A stretch of 64,000 nucleotides of DNA from Sphaerimonospora thailandensis (GCF_016863115.1 NZ_BOOG01000030.1:29046-93045); one strand, 5' to 3'. Counted from the stretch's first letter, positions 1-8,601 are shown. The notes: a model not told the origin generated them from the letters alone. Made by a program: numbers and translations.

Positions 1-203
1 CCCACGCACATCTCGTACGGCAGGCCGATGCCGAACCTCGCACGCACGGTGTTGACCAGGCCGTCCTCCCGGCCCACCCGGACGAGGGGCCGGAACACCC
101 CCACGGTCTCCACCTGACGGGTCAGCAGCTCGACCATGCCGAGGGCGATCGCGCCCTTGTTGCTCCTGGCGTCGCTCGCCGCGACGTACACCCCGATCGC
201 CAT
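1..203 (-). CDS. pta: Phosphate acetyltransferase, N-terminal fragment
   Basis: Only the first 67 codons lie in the window; the gene continues beyond position 1. The translated start (MAIGVYVAASDARSNKGAIA, then ALGMVELLTRQVETVGVFRP) matches the N-terminal P-loop-like domain of long actinobacterial Pta proteins, which interconvert acetyl-CoA and acetyl phosphate in the cytoplasm. The glycine-rich loop is modified (SDARSNKGA instead of the usual PESGKSA type), so nucleotide binding there may be altered. The ATG at 201-203 is the natural start because the similarity begins at its first residues. ackA would be expected next, outside the window. Confidence 0.8.
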   Translation of the reverse strand, partial: MAIGVYVAASDARSNKGAIALGMVELLTRQVETVGVFRPLVRVGREDGLVNTVRARFGIGLPYEMCV

Positions 204-297
204 AGCAGTCACTGGACAAAGCGTATTCGAAGCGACGGACCGGCCCGAGCGGGACGGGGGTCCGGACCGGTCCTGGGTCCCGGCATCGAACGGAGTG

Positions 298-495
298 CTA
301 ACGCTCCTGGGCGACCGCCTTGCTGACGGCGTTCGGACCGTCGTACTGCCGGTCCGGCAGCCTCTCCAGAGCATTGATCACAAGGTCGTCGGCGCCGTGG
401 TCGCGGGCCGTCTGGATCAGGTCGGACTTGCCGGCCGGGTAGTCCACGCCCTTGAGGTGCTTCTGCAGTTGGATCGGGTTCGGGATGTCGGCCAT
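298..495 (-). CDS. DUF2795 domain protein
   Basis: This 65-residue protein contains the complete DUF2795 signature: an IQLQKHLKGVDYPAGKSDL segment followed by a helix with ARDHGADD and a final LPDRQYDGPNAVSKAV motif. These small basic/acidic helical proteins are common in actinobacteria and have no established role. The ATG is preceded by a purine-rich AACGGAGAGCG stretch that can serve as a ribosome binding site. It stands alone between pta and a damaged sugar-binding gene. Confidence 0.85.
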   Translation of the reverse strand: MADIPNPIQLQKHLKGVDYPAGKSDLIQTARDHGADDLVINALERLPDRQYDGPNAVSKAVAQER

Positions 496-536
496 GACCG
501 CTCTCCGTTCATCGATTTTCCGCTGCTCCCTCCCGC

Positions 537-1193
537 CTACCCGTCGGCTCCCGCCTCACTCACCGCGCCGGGTAAGCGCGCGGCGGGCCGGATCATGACG
601 GCGGGGATCGACGCCGTGGTCCCGTTGGCGACGGTGGTCGTGCCGTACACGGCCTTGCCGCAGGCGAGGTCGACGGCGAGCCGGGCGGCGCTGCCCGCCT
701 CCCGCGTGATGTCCAGTCGCGCGGCCGCTCCCCGCCTCCTGTCGGCCTCGGGTCCGGAAAATCCCGTGTAGGCGTCCACCGGCCCGTTCGCCAGCCGGTC
801 GTAGGCGATGACCTTGGCACGGAGGAGCTTCGCCCCCGCGACCGCCGACGCGGTGGCCTCGGGCCGTACCGCGACCAGGATGAGCACGCGTACGTCTTCG
901 GCGAGCATCTCGGACAGTTGCCGATTCTGGATGCCCTGGTCGCCGCCGGCGTTGGCGGAGACGACCTCGCATTTCGGGCAGAGCGCGGCGACCGCCCGCG
1001 TGATGGCCGGCCGGTCATAGGTGTCGTACCGTTCCCCCCGCCCGTCAGGGAGCAGCAGACCGACCGTGAAGCCGTCACCGATTCTGCCGACCGCGCCCAG
1101 TCCGGTCCCCGAGTATGGAAGCACCGTGTCACACGCCCGGATGGTCGTCAGGAGGGCCAGGGAAGCGGCGACCACCACCAGTCGTATCTCCAC
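537..1193 (-). pseudogene. Shortened sugar-binding lipoprotein (XylF-like remnant)
   Basis: The reading frame is open (218 residues, GTG start), but the protein looks internally deleted. Residues 1-35 give a signal peptide with a weak lipobox-like Cys. Residues 40-140 match the first lobe of periplasmic sugar-binding proteins (VGLLLPDGRGERYDTYDRPA, an NRQLSEMLAEDVRVLILVAV core, then VIAYDRLANGPVDAYTGFSG). The protein then jumps to what looks like the family's C-terminal tail (EAGSAARLAVDLACGK, then TTVANGTTASIPAVMI). The second lobe, roughly 150 residues in intact relatives of about 360 residues, is missing. No ABC permease or ATPase gene is adjacent. A two-lobed binding protein could not form, so this is most likely a remnant. 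Confidence 0.6.
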
Positions 1194-1580
1194 AGCAATC
1201 CCCCGATCGCACGCAGAGCCACCCGGCCATGCCGTACCCGGGCATTTAGGACATAAAGCCCAATTTGCCCTGTCGCGGGCTTGCCGCCGAACCTGTTCTG
1301 GGCGTCGATCTCCCTGCGTCGTCCCTCGCTCTCACGCCGGATCGACCTTGGGGCCGGACCGGCGTGCCCGCCTTGGTGATCGCCTGACGTGTCCGCCTCT
1401 CCCCCGGCCGGGACTCCCTGGGACAGACCAGGACACGGCCGTCCTGGAGATCTTCCAGGTCGTTGCGCTCCGAGCCGCCGCCGAGGTCCGGATGAGGGTA
1501 CGGCGCGGCCCAGAAACCTTCGAATTCTCCGGGGACGCGGGTCTGCGCACCCCCCGAGTTGTGAGAGACTGCACCATTGC
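1194..1580. other. Intergenic stretch, no supportable gene
   Basis: These 387 bases lie between the shortened binding-protein gene and the tRNA. Several short frames are open but none has a convincing start, ribosome binding site or recognisable protein. One minus-strand frame around 1390-1550 reads as a protein-like stretch (GEFEGFWAAPYPHPDLGGGS) without a start codon in a good context, which could be a decayed gene. I assign nothing here. Confidence 0.5.
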
Positions 1581-1657
1581 GGGGCGGTAGCTCAGCCGGT
1601 CAGAGCATCGGACTCATAATCCGTGGGTCGTGGGTTCAAGTCCCACCCGCCCTACCA
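1581..1657 (+). tRNA. tRNA with CAT anticodon (elongator Met or Ile2)
   Basis: A complete 77-nt cloverleaf is visible. The acceptor stem is GGGGCGG with CCGCCCT, the D arm GCTC/GAGC, the anticodon loop CTCATAA (anticodon CAT), the T arm GTGGG-TTCAAGT-CCCAC, the discriminator A, and CCA is encoded. The anticodon stem has a T-T mismatch at its outer pair. A CAT anticodon is shared by elongator Met and by Ile2, whose C34 is converted to lysidine. The T-arm sequence TTCAAGTCC resembles many Ile2 genes, but base reading alone cannot separate the two. Confidence 0.93.
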
Positions 1658-1914
1658 CGTTTGATCAGCCATACCCCGCATGACCTGCGGTTTCGCGGTC
1701 GATCATGCTTATGCGGACATACGACCGAGAGTCGCAGAAAGCAGCCGTACGCCAGTGGTCGCGGAACATACGCGGAATGCTCACGACGTCTCGCGGAACG
1801 ATTCCGCCCCGTACACCGAAGGACCCCGAGATCTCTCCCGAGGTCCCATCGGTTCATTCGGTTCATTCGGTTACAGCCTCATCTGGCACCACCTCGGCGA
1901 CGGCCAAGTGCTCA

Positions 1915-2463
1915 TTACCGCCGCCCGCCGAACTCCCAATCGTGGACCTCCATCGCGGCGTACCGGTCCAGGGTCAGAACGGCGCGTGCCGCATCCGGGT
2001 CCGGCGCCCGAACCAGCAGTGCCGTACCCAGCCAGATGGCGCCGTCGTCGGACAGCAGCGGCCCGTACGCGATCAGCTCGCCCGGGTCGGACTGCGGGAC
2101 AAGGTCGGCGGCCTGCCCGGAGCCGAGGCCCAGCACCAGATATCGGTTGCCGCCGTCTCGGCCGCCGGGGAAATCCCACATGGTGCGCCCCAGTGCGTTG
2201 CGCCACCGGCGCAACACGACGTCCCGGTACACACCGGCCTGATAGTTGGGCTCTTCGAAGACGAACGCACGCGCGGTAGCGAGGTCTGGTAGGTCGACGA
2301 TGTGCACACTGCCGGTGGCCGTGTCGCTGCCGCGCTCGAAGGTCGGGCCACGGGCGATCATCTCCGCCGCGTACCGGTCCATGTAGGACCAGTGCTCTTC
2401 CCGCAACTCGTCGCGCAGCGCTGCGGAGCCAGGCCGATCACGGTGATAGCAGAAGAACTCCAT
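1915..2463 (-). CDS. YciI family protein
   Basis: The product has 182 residues from the chosen ATG at 2461-2463. It begins MEFFCYHRDRPGSAALRDEL, the typical opening of YCII-related proteins, and contains the EEHWSYMDRYAAEMIARGPT helix and the GSVHIVDLPDLATARAFV strand that carry the conserved His/Asp pair of the ferredoxin-like fold. The second half is a degenerate repeat of the same fold (YGPLLSDDGAIWLGTALLV), making this a double-length member. Function within the family is mostly unknown. An ATG six codons upstream is possible, but the family similarity begins at MEFF. It is transcribed away from the class IV aminotransferase gene. Confidence 0.8.
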   Translation of the reverse strand: MEFFCYHRDRPGSAALRDELREEHWSYMDRYAAEMIARGPTFERGSDTATGSVHIVDLPDLATARAFVFEEPNYQAGVYRDVVLRRWRNALGRTMWDFPGGRDGGNRYLVLGLGSGQAADLVPQSDPGELIAYGPLLSDDGAIWLGTALLVRAPDPDAARAVLTLDRYAAMEVHDWEFGGRR

Positions 2464-2655
2464 GCCGAGAGTACCTACCATGATCCGTTCTGGTCATCCA
2501 GGCCATCGGCGATCCCTCAGCCCGGAGAAGAGCTGCAAGCAGGAACGAAGGACTCCAGTGAAGCAGCGCTCGATGCGCATACCGCCGGCGCTTGCCGCCC
2601 GTCACGGGGCCGGGCAACTGACGCGAGCCAAAGCCCGATCAAGTACGGTAAGATC

Positions 2656-3408
2656 GTGTTGCCGCGCACCGAGATCGACGGGCGTCCTCCCGAGATCGAC
2701 AAGCTGTTGGCCCCCGCGCTGATCAACTATGGTCACGTCACCGTCATGCAGGTCCGCGGCAGATCGGTTCGCGGCCTCGACCTGCACCTGTCCCGCCTGG
2801 ACGCCGCCAACAGGGAACTTTTCCACGAACCTCTCGACCCCGATCGGGTCCGCGGCTACATCCGGCACATCCTCGCCGACGACGTCGACGCCACCATCCG
2901 GGTCACCGTCTTTCGCGACACCACCGTCTCCGTCATGGTCACCGCCCGGCCACCCGCCGATGCCGCGACCAGGCCTCAAGGCCTCAAATCCGTCGTTTAC
3001 CAGCGCCCCGTCCCGCACATCAAGCACACCGGGACGTTCGGCCAGCTCCACTACGGTCACCTCGCGGTCGACGACGGTTTCGACGACGCCCTGCTCCTCA
3101 CCACGTTCGACCACGTCGCCGAGGCGGGCATCGCCAACATCCTCTGTCACGACGGCACCGCCTTCGTCTGGCCGGACGCGCCCGCCCTCCCCGGCATCAC
3201 CATGCGACTCCTCGACCGGGCCGGCCTGTCCGCCCGACAGCGCACAATCCGCCGCACCGACCTGCCCTCCTTCGCCGCGGTCTTCGTCACCAATTCCCGT
3301 GGGATCTCCCCCGTAGGCCGCGTCGACGACATCGAAATCCCCGTCGACCCCGAAATCACCCGCCAGGTGCTGACCCTGTACGACTCAGTCCCCTGGGATC
3401 CGATCTGA
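2656..3408 (+). CDS. Aminotransferase class IV family protein
   Basis: The 250-residue protein has the fold-type IV PLP-enzyme layout: NYGHVTVMQVRGRSVRGLDL and HLSRLDAANRELF at the N-terminus, then the presumed PLP lysine in VPHIKHTGTFGQLHYGH, followed by DDALLLTTFDHVAEAGIANI, where the family normally has the E...N phosphate/cofactor motif. It ends with VFVTNSRGISPVGRVD, which replaces the usual T(N/S)S(L/V) loop. Members act as branched-chain or D-amino-acid aminotransferases or aminodeoxychorismate lyases; the substrate cannot be chosen here. I take GTG 2656 (or TTG 2659) as the start because recognisable protein begins there. A TAAGAT hexamer at 2649-2654 could be a -10 box of a near-leaderless transcript. 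Confidence 0.8.
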   Translation: MLPRTEIDGRPPEIDKLLAPALINYGHVTVMQVRGRSVRGLDLHLSRLDAANRELFHEPLDPDRVRGYIRHILADDVDATIRVTVFRDTTVSVMVTARPPADAATRPQGLKSVVYQRPVPHIKHTGTFGQLHYGHLAVDDGFDDALLLTTFDHVAEAGIANILCHDGTAFVWPDAPALPGITMRLLDRAGLSARQRTIRRTDLPSFAAVFVTNSRGISPVGRVDDIEIPVDPEITRQVLTLYDSVPWDPI

Positions 3409-3514
3409 GACAACACCCGCACACGCTTGATCAGCAAGCTCCCACCTGGTGACCCGGGATGATCCAACGTGACGAGCGTGGAACGTCTCAGTTGTCGACC
3501 TCGATGAGGATTGG

Positions 3515-4033
3515 ATGATGCTGGAGCTTCCCCAGGACCTGCCGATCGTGGAACGCCGCGCCGTCCGGCTCGTCGTGCGTGACAGTGCGAATGACATCCT
3601 GCTCTTCCACACCCGCGACTGTACGGCGCCGGAACTGGGCACCTGGTGGGAGCTCCCGGGCGGGGGCATCGATGAGGGTGAGACCTATCTCGACACCGCC
3701 ATCAGAGAGTTGCGCGAGGAGACCGGCATCGTCGCCCACCCCGGCCAGATAGGCCGCCCGACGTGGCGTCGCAGGGCGACCTACCGCCACAGGAACATCC
3801 GCCGCCTACAGAACGAGGTCGTGGTCGAGGTGCGGCTGAGCGTTCCTGGCCCGCCCATCGACGAGTCCGGACGGCTCGACTACGAGAAGGAGGACTACTT
3901 CGACTTCCGCTGGTGGCCCATCGCCGAGGTCCTGGGCACTCGGGAGCAGTTCTATCCCCGCAGTCTGCCGGCGCTGTTGACCGCCTTCCTGGCAGGCGAG
4001 GAGATCGACGAACCGTTCGAGTTCTGGTCGTAA
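3515..4033 (+). CDS. Nudix hydrolase
   Basis: The product has 172 residues, with a complete Nudix box at about residues 49-72 (GGGIDEGETYLDTAIRELRE, then ETGI) fitting GX5EX7REUXEEXGU. It should hydrolyse a nucleoside diphosphate linked to another group, using Mg bound by the box glutamates; the substrate is not evident. The start is one of two adjacent ATGs (3515 or 3518). It follows the class IV aminotransferase gene by about 100 bases on the same strand, but no operon overlap ties them together. Confidence 0.9.
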   Translation: MMLELPQDLPIVERRAVRLVVRDSANDILLFHTRDCTAPELGTWWELPGGGIDEGETYLDTAIRELREETGIVAHPGQIGRPTWRRRATYRHRNIRRLQNEVVVEVRLSVPGPPIDESGRLDYEKEDYFDFRWWPIAEVLGTREQFYPRSLPALLTAFLAGEEIDEPFEFWS

Positions 4034-4250
4034 CCCGTCAAGAGGGAAAGATCCGTCGTTCGACATCAGGCAATCTCCGTACGGCGCCGGGGTCCAGGCC
4101 ATCTCTCACCTTGGACCGCCGTGACTTTCGTTTCGTACGCCCCCTGACACAGCCCCTCGGCTGTCACAGCGGCCTGCCGGCACCGACGTTTTGTCGTTCG
4201 CCGCTGCTACAGATTGCGCCATAGCCTGACGTTGGACGACGGGATTTTCG

Positions 4251-4655
4251 ATGGCATCAGTGACGTTTCGCGATGAGACCGCGACCGGCCGGGCGCTGGA
4301 GGAGTTCTCCCTGCCCGACCTGCCCGAGCGGATCTCGGCCCGGGAGCTGGTACGGCTGCGCGTACGCGAGGAGGTGGCCCGCTACAACGCCTCCCCTTCC
4401 CATTCCCACCACTTCCGCGGACTGGTCCAACCGACCGACGCCGAGGCCGAGGCCGAGCTGAACGGCTACCGGATGCGAACCGCGCGCAGGCTGGACTGGG
4501 AGAGGCAGGCCGACGCCGCCGAGGCCGCGTTCGCCCGCAACGGCTTCCTGCTGCTGGTGGGCGACCGGCAGATCGAGGACCTGGACACCGAGATCGACTT
4601 GATCGCCGACCCCGTCATCTCCTTCGTCAAGTTGATCCCGCTGGTCGGAGGCTGA
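4251..4655 (+). CDS. Hypothetical protein, partner of the DUF4132 gene
   Basis: This 134-residue protein has no domain I can name. It is charged and mostly helical, with a C-terminal hydrophobic stretch (NGFLLLVGDRQIEDLDTEID). Its stop codon is one base before the ATG of the DUF4132 gene, so the two are almost certainly co-transcribed and translationally linked. The ATG start is supported by the MASVTFRDETATGRALEEF opening. A roughly 217-bp gap upstream separates it from the Nudix gene and probably carries the promoter. A role together with the larger neighbour is inference. Confidence 0.65.
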   Translation: MASVTFRDETATGRALEEFSLPDLPERISARELVRLRVREEVARYNASPSHSHHFRGLVQPTDAEAEAELNGYRMRTARRLDWERQADAAEAAFARNGFLLLVGDRQIEDLDTEIDLIADPVISFVKLIPLVGG

Positions 4656-4656
4656 G

Positions 4657-6795
4657 ATGAGTGTGCCCGACAGCCTCATCTCGCCCCTCGCGCAGCGCTT
4701 GCGCGATCTGATCACCGGCTCCGCGAACGACCCCTCGTACTGGCCCGACGCCTCGCAACTGAGCGTCGGTCTGGTCGGGCTGGGCGGCGGGCCGATCCGG
4801 GTCGGCGACGGCAGCCCGCTATCGGCCCAGTACGCGATCGACGAGCAGGCCAGGCGTCGACTGGTCGCGCCGGCCCGTGAGCTGGTCGGATTCCTGCTGC
4901 GGGGCGAGAGACTCTACGAATCATTCTCCGTGTTGTTGGTGGCGGCGGGGCTGGCGGGCATGGACACCGAAGTGCGCGCCCGGCTCGCCGAGCAGTACGG
5001 GCCGATCGCGGTCGCCGAGATGGACGTGCTGCTCGGCTGGGACGTGGAGCTGCGGGCGCTGTTCGCCGAGGCGGTGCGGCACCGGCCGGACTACGTCGCC
5101 CCACTGCCTTCCGGCGTGCCCGAATGGCTCAATGGCCTGCCCGGCTACCTGGATTTCGCCCGGGCGGCTCTGGAGACGGCCGAGGCCCGCGTGGCGGCGA
5201 TCCACGCAGGCGAGATCCCGTACAAAGCAGAGAAGGCGTTCGAAGCCGGAGAGAAGGCGACCCTCGGCCGGGCCGTACGGCTCGCGCTCCTGCGGGACGA
5301 GCCCTGGCTGCCCGAGTTGCTGGACTCGCTGGTGCGCGGGATCGCGGTGGCGCCCACCCAGGCCAAGACCCTGCCCTCCCAGGCACTGCTGTTCGAGATC
5401 GCCCGAGCGGCGGAGGAGTATCCGACTCCCGAGGTGATCTCCGCGCTGCGCGCCGCCCGCCGGGCCGTCCGGCACGCCGCGGTGCCCAAGCAACTGGATC
5501 GCATGTTCAAGCGCATCGAGCCCGCCCTGGCCGACCGGCTGGAGGTGGCGTTCCGGCTGCCCGACGGGCGGGTACGGCAGGCCGTCGGCGAGCACACGGC
5601 GGTGATCTCGACGGACGGCGGGGTCGAGCTGTCGTGGTGGCACGGGGACAGGAAGCTGAAGGGGGTCCCGGCTGCGGTCAGGCGTGAGCATCCCGAGGAG
5701 GTCAAGCGGCTGCGCGAGCTGGCCAAGCAGGCCCAGCAGCGGCAGACCACCCTGAGCAGGGCGCTGGAGGCCGGATATACCAGCGAGACGGCTCCGCCGT
5801 ACCGGCAGTTGGAGGGGCACCCGGTCACGGATCGGCTGATCTGGGAGTTCGAGGTCTCGCCCGGCGTGTGGCGCGCCGAGCTGGGGCTGACCCTGCCGGA
5901 CGTGCCGGTGCGGCTGTGGCATCCGGCCCGCGCGTCGGTGGAGGAGGTGCGCGCCTGGCGGGAGGTGGTGCAGGACAAGGAACTGCGCCAGCCGTTCAAG
6001 CAGGCCTTCCGCGAGGTGTACCTGCTCACCCCCGCCGAGGAGGAGACCGGCGACCACTCCAACCGGTTCGTCGACCACGTGGTGGACTATCGCAGGCTCC
6101 GTGCGCTGTTCAAAGACCGGGGCTGGCAGTCCAACTTCATGGGCCCGTGGGACGGCGGCTACGACAACGGGGACGCCCGGCGGGTGCTGGCGGGCGGACA
6201 GTGGCGGGCGACCCTGGACCACCATCTGTACGACTACGAGGACGGCTACGCGGAGACCGGCCAGGTCCACTTCGACCGGCTGACCGAGGGAAGTTGGCAC
6301 CGGGCCACGCTGACGGAGGTGCCGGCGCTGGTGTTCAGCGAGGCCATGCGGGACATCGACCTGTTCGTGGCCGTCTCCTCGATCACGGCCGATCCCCGGT
6401 GGGCCGACCAGGGGCCAGACCGGCTGCGGGACTACTGGCAGACCGGCTCGTTCGCGGCGCTGCCGCCCTCCGCCGAGGTGCGCAGGGACGCGCTGTCCCG
6501 GTTGATCGGGCGTACGGCCATCGCCGACCGGTGCACCATAACCGACCGTTTCCTGGTGGTCCGGGGGGATATCCGCACCTACAAGATCCACCTGGGCTCG
6601 GCGAACATCCTGATGGAACCCAACGACGCCTACCTGTGCATCGTCTCCGCACGCGACCCCCACGCCGGGCTGTTCCTTCCGTTCGAGGAGGACGGCCGGT
6701 TGGCGCTCATCCTCAGCAAGGCATTCCTGCTGGCGAACGACACCGCCATCACCGACCCCTCCATCACCCGCCAGCTCCAGCCTGACGTCGGATAA
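4657..6795 (+). CDS. DUF4132 domain-containing protein
   Basis: The protein has 712 residues. The N-terminal half (about 1-300) is helical, possibly HEAT-like (ARRRLVAPARELVGFLL, LARAVR-type helices). The middle part holds the DUF4132 core (KLKGVPAAVRREHPEEVKRL, TPAEEETGDHSNRFVDHVV). The C-terminus (about 590-700) matches the module often found after DUF4132 (YKIHLGSANILMEPNDAYL, then LFLPFEEDGRLALILSKAFL). The family includes E. coli MolR-like proteins and has no proven biochemical activity. No membrane segment or signal peptide is seen, so it is probably cytoplasmic. A strong hairpin follows the stop codon. Confidence 0.8.
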   Translation: MSVPDSLISPLAQRLRDLITGSANDPSYWPDASQLSVGLVGLGGGPIRVGDGSPLSAQYAIDEQARRRLVAPARELVGFLLRGERLYESFSVLLVAAGLAGMDTEVRARLAEQYGPIAVAEMDVLLGWDVELRALFAEAVRHRPDYVAPLPSGVPEWLNGLPGYLDFARAALETAEARVAAIHAGEIPYKAEKAFEAGEKATLGRAVRLALLRDEPWLPELLDSLVRGIAVAPTQAKTLPSQALLFEIARAAEEYPTPEVISALRAARRAVRHAAVPKQLDRMFKRIEPALADRLEVAFRLPDGRVRQAVGEHTAVISTDGGVELSWWHGDRKLKGVPAAVRREHPEEVKRLRELAKQAQQRQTTLSRALEAGYTSETAPPYRQLEGHPVTDRLIWEFEVSPGVWRAELGLTLPDVPVRLWHPARASVEEVRAWREVVQDKELRQPFKQAFREVYLLTPAEEETGDHSNRFVDHVVDYRRLRALFKDRGWQSNFMGPWDGGYDNGDARRVLAGGQWRATLDHHLYDYEDGYAETGQVHFDRLTEGSWHRATLTEVPALVFSEAMRDIDLFVAVSSITADPRWADQGPDRLRDYWQTGSFAALPPSAEVRRDALSRLIGRTAIADRCTITDRFLVVRGDIRTYKIHLGSANILMEPNDAYLCIVSARDPHAGLFLPFEEDGRLALILSKAFLLANDTAITDPSITRQLQPDVG

Positions 6796-6804
6796 GTGCT
6801 CGCC

Positions 6805-6841
6805 CCCTCGGGGACGGCGGTGAGGGCACCGTCCCCGAGGG
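6805..6841 (+). terminator. Hairpin terminator after the DUF4132 gene
   Basis: A perfect 13-bp inverted repeat (CCCTCGGGGACGG and its complement, 11-base loop) begins ten bases after the DUF4132 stop codon. There is no T-tract, as is usual for hairpin terminators in high-GC actinobacteria. Confidence 0.75.
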
Positions 6842-6930
6842 AAGGTCGGTTGAGCGGACGAGCCGTGCCCCGCTGTGTATGCGGTTCCGGGACCTTGACG
6901 CCGTATCGAGGGCCACAAGATGATCAACGT

Positions 6931-8097
6931 ATGTTGTCACGCACGCGCGTCACCACAGCAGGCCTACTCGTGCTCGCATCGGTAGGCGCCTGCGGCGACG
7001 GCGGGGATCACGCCGCCGAGCGGGTCTCGCTCAGCCGGGCGACCTCTACGGCTGTCGCGACGTCCTCACCGACAGCGTCTCCATCTCTGCCCGCCACAGT
7101 CGGGCAGCCGACGGACTCCTCAGCCGTCCCCTCGCCGCTGCCCGTGGCGACGTCCTTGGCATTGCCCATGGCGACCTCTTCGCCCCTGCCGGTGGTCGGT
7201 CCGCCCCGATTCTTCGTCACCGCGAGGGTCCCACTCGCGCGCTTTCCGACTAGATCCAAGACGGCGATCTTCACTCCGGTACGGCCCGCCGTACACGACG
7301 CCACCACCGGAGCGTTCCTGGCCGCCATCCCGCTGCCGCCGGGAGTGCGCTCCTCCTGGCACCTTCTGGCCGCGGCACCCGACAACCGCACCTTTGTCCT
7401 CTCCGGATGGACCGGGCCGAACTCTCCCATCCGGTTCTTCCGCGTCAACCTCGCCGAGGACGGGTCGCCGAGCGGTCCGGCACTCGTCCCCGGACTGGAG
7501 AGCGACGCGGTGGGCCCTGGATACGCTCTTGCCCTGAGTCCGGACGCCACCAGACTCGCCTACGCCACCCCGACCATGGGTGGAGAGAAGATCTCCATCG
7601 TCGATCTCACCACCGGACAGCGCCGCGACTGGAGCACGCAAGCGTCATCCATGGTGAGCGATCTGGCCTGGTCTCCGGACGGCCAACAGATCGCACTGGT
7701 GGTCCAGGGTCGGGGCATCGGCGTACTCGACCTCCGCCGACGGGGATTCGATCTGCTGGCCGACACCCGCCTCGTCAAACCGAGCAGCGGCCTGCCACCC
7801 CTGGGGTCGGTGGCCTACACCCCCGACGGCAGTGCCCTGATCTACTCGGCCGGTCATGCCATACTGCGCATCCCGGTCGCCGGTGGGGAGGAACCGCGGG
7901 TTCTCGCCCAGGTGACGTTGCCGCCTGACGCGTCGCTGAGCCTCCGGTTCACCCTGGATGGAACCGGCCGGTACCTGCTCTACGTACACCGATGGCGAAG
8001 CTTCCGAGTAGATCTCGTCGATGGTTCGACCACGTCGGTGCCGATCGAGGCCGGTGAGCACTCGCGCGAGGGTGACTCTCCGAACGCCGCCTGGTGA
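6931..8097 (+). CDS. Secreted lipoprotein with TolB-like beta-propeller
   Basis: The product has 388 residues from the ATG at 6931. An N-terminal signal peptide ends at LASVGAC (lipidated Cys21 predicted), followed by a long Ser/Thr/Ala/Pro linker (about residues 25-95) that would span the cell wall. From about residue 100, propeller-type repeats occur: YALALSPDATRLAYA, VSDLAWSPDGQQIALVV, GSVAYTPDGSALIYSA and LSLRFTLDGTGRYLLYVH. No catalytic motif is seen; the likely role is binding or scaffolding at the cell surface. Upstream in-frame sequence lacks signal-peptide character, which supports this start. Confidence 0.75.
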   Translation: MLSRTRVTTAGLLVLASVGACGDGGDHAAERVSLSRATSTAVATSSPTASPSLPATVGQPTDSSAVPSPLPVATSLALPMATSSPLPVVGPPRFFVTARVPLARFPTRSKTAIFTPVRPAVHDATTGAFLAAIPLPPGVRSSWHLLAAAPDNRTFVLSGWTGPNSPIRFFRVNLAEDGSPSGPALVPGLESDAVGPGYALALSPDATRLAYATPTMGGEKISIVDLTTGQRRDWSTQASSMVSDLAWSPDGQQIALVVQGRGIGVLDLRRRGFDLLADTRLVKPSSGLPPLGSVAYTPDGSALIYSAGHAILRIPVAGGEEPRVLAQVTLPPDASLSLRFTLDGTGRYLLYVHRWRSFRVDLVDGSTTSVPIEAGEHSREGDSPNAAW

Positions 8098-8209
8098 AAA
8101 GCATCACGGCGAGCGCAGGCGCGACCTCTCGAGATGCGTCCACGGACGTCTCCGCAGCATGGATTCTCACGTCACTGCCGTCCGCGAGGATGCAGCCTAC
8201 GATTGGGAC

Positions 8210-8431
8210 ATGAGCGAAGCCTCACGCGAGATCCCGTTGGAGGAGAAGCGCTTGGCCGCGGTCGTTCCGGCCGATCAGCCTGACTTGGTCGTCCGTCTTC
8301 GCGAGACCATTGAAGTGCTCTCCAACAGCGACGCCGTCCAGGCCGTCGTCGAGTCCCGTGCTTCCATCGCCCGTGGAGAAGGTCTCCGCAGCAAGGACGC
8401 CATTCGGGGTCTGCTCGACGGTCGGCAGTAA
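8210..8431 (+). CDS. Antitoxin-like protein (Phd/RelB type), no recognisable toxin
   Basis: The product has 73 residues. The C-terminal helix region (LRETIEVLSNSDAVQAVVES, then RASIARGEG) resembles the C-terminal part of Phd/YefM and RelB antitoxins, where the toxin-binding segment lies. The N-terminus (SREIPLEEKRLAAVVP) looks like a shortened Phd DNA-binding domain. The start chosen is ATG 8210; a TACGAT hexamer at 8198-8203 could be its -10 box. An upstream in-frame ATG at 8159 is an alternative. The stop TAA overlaps an ATG (TAATG), but the downstream frame is short and not a recognisable toxin. Confidence 0.5.
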   Translation: MSEASREIPLEEKRLAAVVPADQPDLVVRLRETIEVLSNSDAVQAVVESRASIARGEGLRSKDAIRGLLDGRQ

Positions 8432-8601
8432 TGTCCTCTAGCGTGTCGGGCTCCGAGGTGTCGCCGGCCACCGAAGATCTGGGGACCCTGTGTCCCCCGG
8501 CCGAATTCTGTGTCGACCAGCCGGAGCGCATCACCGTTCGCGAGAACCGGGCCGTCGTCGTTTTGGCCCCGGTGGGACGAGGGCGGGGGGTGCGGGGTTA
8601 G
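8431..8601 (+). CDS. Possible 56-residue ORF coupled to the antitoxin-like gene
   Basis: The ATG overlaps the preceding stop (TAATG), the arrangement normally seen between antitoxin and toxin genes. The product ends in CVDQPERITVRENRAVVVLA and does not match RelE, ParE, Doc or PIN toxins that I can recognise. It may be a decayed toxin, or a chance frame; coding character is weak. Confidence 0.25.
   Translation: MSSSVSGSEVSPATEDLGTLCPPAEFCVDQPERITVRENRAVVVLAPVGRGRGVRG

Noticed and set aside
1581..1657. tRNA as an attachment site of an integrated element
   Set aside because: No integrase gene, no direct repeat of the tRNA 3' end nearby, and no cluster of foreign genes is seen.
4921..6927. Minus-strand frame of 668 codons over the DUF4132 gene
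   Set aside because: Shadow frame caused by codon bias; low-complexity translation and a better gene on the plus strand.
8431..8601. RelE/ParE-type toxin gene after the antitoxin
   Set aside because: The 56-residue product lacks the length and motifs of these toxins; kept only as a low-confidence frame.
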